Shown here: positions 61,901 through 64,000 of the stretch, piece after piece | Layout of the letters: every line of letters starts with the position of its first letter | How positions within the stretch are numbered: position 1 is the first letter of the stretch | Assembly: GCA_030674185.1 (NCBI GenBank) | Contig: CM060307.1 | Coordinates: 46,948,681-47,012,680 of the forward strand | Direction of reading: 5' to 3' | Length of the DNA stretch: 64,000 nucleotides | Source: Monoplex corrugatus | Lineage: Eukaryota; Mollusca; Gastropoda; Littorinimorpha; Ranellidae | The notes under the pieces: model-generated | Told to the model about the DNA's origin: nothing | The model's input: the letters and a program-made list of their open reading frames with translations, nothing else | The model's database searches: none | Translations under genes and position numbers: made by a program

Positions 61901-62210
61901 AGAAGTTAGGATGGACTGTGGTAGAATGGGTGTACTTTTTATTCATATAAGAATAAATTTGACTTGATATTTTTCTTCATTTATTCTAAACAGATGAAAG
62001 TATGGCTATCTTGTAATCAGTAATTTGTCAAAATTCTTTTGGCATAAACATGAATAACCAGAAAAAAAAACTGATGACACTGAACTATAGATAGAATAGA
62101 TAATCATTTTGAATAGATTAATCATTTCACCAAATGTTTATATAGGATACAAGAACAAGCATATTGCGGAGTCATTTTGTTATGAAACCTATTTGAACCA
62201 TCCACTTTAA

Positions 62211-62369
62211 ATCCTTTCACTCCACCAGCATCCTGCATTATCAGCCATGCTAGCAAAGCAGAAACTTAACCCTTTGATTCCCTCACCCTGCTGGAAGCTG
62301 GAGGACAGGGTGAGGGAGTCAAAGGGTTGGGATTTTGCAGTTGGCGGTTAGGGTGGGGGAGTCAAAGGG
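62211..62369. repeat. CCCTTT-GACTCCCTCACCC palindromic repeat, copy F
   Basis: TTAA on both sides (62207-62210, 62370-62373); contains AACCCTTTGATTCCCTCACCCTGC and ends GGGGGAGTCAAAGGG. Confidence 0.82.
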
Positions 62370-62495
62370 TTAACTGTTTCCTGTGTGCCACTTCAAGATA
62401 ACTTTTTGATCTTTTCTGTGTTTACAGTCTCTTGTGTTCAGTTATCATCAAGATAGAATGTAGACCATGGTTGGCATGATATACCAGTCTGTTGA

Positions 62496-62642
62496 ACTGA
62501 TACAGTATATAAAAGATGTAGAATATTTTAGTGTAACAAGTAAAACTGATACAGTATATAAAAGACGTAGAATATTTTAGTGTAACAAGTAAAACTGATA
62601 CAGTATATAAAAGACGTAGAATATTTTAGTGTAACAAGTAAC
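62496..62642. repeat. 49-bp tandem repeat, three copies
   Basis: Units start at 62496, 62545 and 62594 (ACTGATACAGTATATAAAAG); only the first differs (AGATG versus AGACG). Each holds TATATAAAAG, a TATA-box-like string. Confidence 0.92.
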
Positions 62643-62940
62643 ATTTAGGGGGGTGACATAGTGATGAAATAAAAATAATGGATTCATGTCAGTCAATGAA
62701 TTCTGTGTACAGATACTTTTGTTTATTATTTTAGATGTAATGTCTGTGAGGCTCAGACAAAGGACAAGATTTTTTTTCTACATCATGCATGCTTGCTCAA
62801 AATATAATATTATCGGGGAAAGAAGATTGTTAGTATGACTTGACCATCTTTAATGAAGAAACAATGTTTTTGGTGTGACTTGACCATCTTTGTTTAATGT
62901 ATTGTCATACTTTTGGCAAATTTACATTGTACTTGTTTAA

Positions 62941-62994
62941 CTGTTTCATTCCTTTACTCTGAGATGGTGGACAGAGGGAGGGAGTGAAAGGGTC
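62941..62994. repeat. CCCTTT-type palindromic repeat, copy G, short
   Basis: Follows TTAA at 62937; CTGTTTCATTCCTTTACTCTG at left, GGAGGGAGTGAAAGGGTCA at right. The middle is deleted. Confidence 0.6.
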
Positions 62995-63114
62995 AAATAC
63001 ATGCAAATGTTTAGAAATGCAATTGTTATTGCAGTGCATATGTGTGCTACATGTAACAGTACTGAAATAATATTAAAGTGAAATGCATACATGTGTGGGT
63101 TTCTTTTGCTACAG

Positions 63115-63785
63115 AGAACAAAAATGACATCTTCCAGTCATTGTCAGACCCCCACCTGTCAACTGCTGTCAGCATATTTCAGCCACCACTGTCATCCAAT
63201 ACCACCACCACCACTACTACTGCTACTACATACTTGGCTACAGAAGGCCACATGAATTGGATAGATTCACACCTTCCATCCATCTCTAACCAATCCAAGA
63301 TGGACCACATGGACTCTTTCCAGTTGCAAAATGTAATGCAGCAGAGCAGTGGGAATACCAGCTTTCTGTCCACCCCGACTGGCCCTAGTCAGTTTGTCTC
63401 CATTTTGCCAAGGGTTTCAGAGGTTACGGGTTCAGATTCTCTGAAAAACCCATCTCAGACGGTAACCTGTAGTATTTGCAGCCATGTTTCCATTTCCCAG
63501 AAGTCCCATGCACGCCACATGACTCTCCGACATTTTCGTTACGGGGATTTTGCATGTGGGGAGTGCGGCAAGGTGTTCCAGACCAAACTGTACCTGAACC
63601 AGCACATGAAGAGTCATGGAGAACGTAAGTATGTCTGTGAGGTGTGTGGCCAGAGGTTTTTGTACAAACATCACTTGCCCCGCCATCAGCAGGCGGTCCA
63701 TGGAGCAGTCACTTGTTATAATGTTCCACAGCAGTCTGATGAGTCCAGAGATGACTTACCAGTTGTCTTTGAGAATCCATCATGA
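63115..63785 (+). CDS. zinc-finger gene, alternative terminal exon B
   Basis: Acceptor TTTTGCTACAG|AGAAC; phase 1, so it can join the common exon directly (Glu codon at the joint), giving 1,536 nt, 511 residues. A Ser/Thr-rich segment with a Thr run leads to three C2H2 fingers at 63478-63701: CSICSHVSISQKSHARHMTL(RH), CGECGKVFQTKLYLNQHMKS(H) and CEVCGQRFLYKHHLPRHQQA(VH). It ends at TGA 63783-63785. It cannot follow exon A, which ends in a stop. Confidence 0.87.
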
Positions 63786-63863
63786 CAAACTTCTTAAAAG
63801 TAGTTCAGAAAAAAACTTCTTCGAGTAAAATGTGACGGTTCGTGGTACTAGTTATGTGTTTAA

Positions 63864-63869
63864 AATAAA
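63864..63869 (+). terminator. polyadenylation signal for exon B
   Basis: AATAAA 79 bp after the stop codon. Confidence 0.7.
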
Positions 63870-64000
63870 AGAAGCAATTGGCTGAAGAACTTTTGTCACA
63901 TATTGTTTACAAGTTATACAGATTTTTGTTCTCTCTTTTCCTGTCCATTTCCTACTCCACATTAATGGCCACATCATCTGGGACAGTTTTTCCACAATAC

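Larger units (their letters stand above)
57561..63114. other. 3' UTR of exon A and intron toward exon B
   Basis: No further coding exon was recognised. AATAAA occurs at 59119-59124 and at 61467-61472; either could end an exon A transcript. The stretch includes a CA array at 57717-57890, three palindromic CCCTTT repeats and a 49-bp tandem repeat. Confidence 0.6.

Overview
The window reads as a eukaryotic nuclear chromosome segment, most likely from a lophotrochozoan and probably a gastropod mollusc. The grounds are a split, intron-rich gene structure, very dense (CA)n/(GT)n microsatellites, SINE families whose core and tail sequences resemble mollusc SINEs as I remember them, and an animal-type WDR6. 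No bacterial-type gene organisation, rRNA, CRISPR array or intact tRNA gene was found. The species call is inference.

Two host genes account for the unique sequence. (1) A WDR6 orthologue lies on the minus strand, from its ATG at 48722 to its TAG at 10360. I could assemble 25 coding exons by hand. Every junction is AC...CT on the plus strand (GT-AG on the coding strand), every phase matches its neighbour, and the total of 4,029 nt gives 1,342 codons plus a stop. (2) A C2H2 zinc-finger gene lies on the plus strand from 52896 to the right edge. One common N-terminal exon ends in phase 1 and can splice to either of two terminal exons (56440 or 63115). Each terminal exon has its own three-finger cassette and stop, so the gene probably makes two proteins with one N-terminus and different DNA-binding ends.

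Everything else is repeats. At the left (2624-8679) is a complete but frameshifted Ty3/Gypsy LTR retrotransposon with 151-bp LTRs, a perfect 5-bp target duplication, a tRNA-Leu-type primer site and a purine tract. Nested in its RNase H region is a mariner element (5221-6545) with perfect TIRs and an uninterrupted DD34D transposase. The WDR6 introns hold a piggyBac element with inverted tandem subterminal arrays (13204-15947), an internally deleted piggyBac of another family (28383-30591), a third TTAA-flanked element (21581-22608), several 5'-truncated LINE 3' ends, four kinds of SINE, and three large minisatellites. A palindromic repeat that begins CCCTTTGACTCCCTCACCC and is usually bounded by TTAA recurs at least seven times across the window.

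The most unusual observations are: a minisatellite in WDR6 intron 22 that multiplies a 3' splice-site-like sequence about twenty times just upstream of the real acceptor; the piggyBac ends built from 64-bp and 54-bp tandem units sharing one hairpin core in opposite orientation; the swappable zinc-finger terminal exons; and a cluster of several unrelated TTAA/CCCTT-ended families in one gene.
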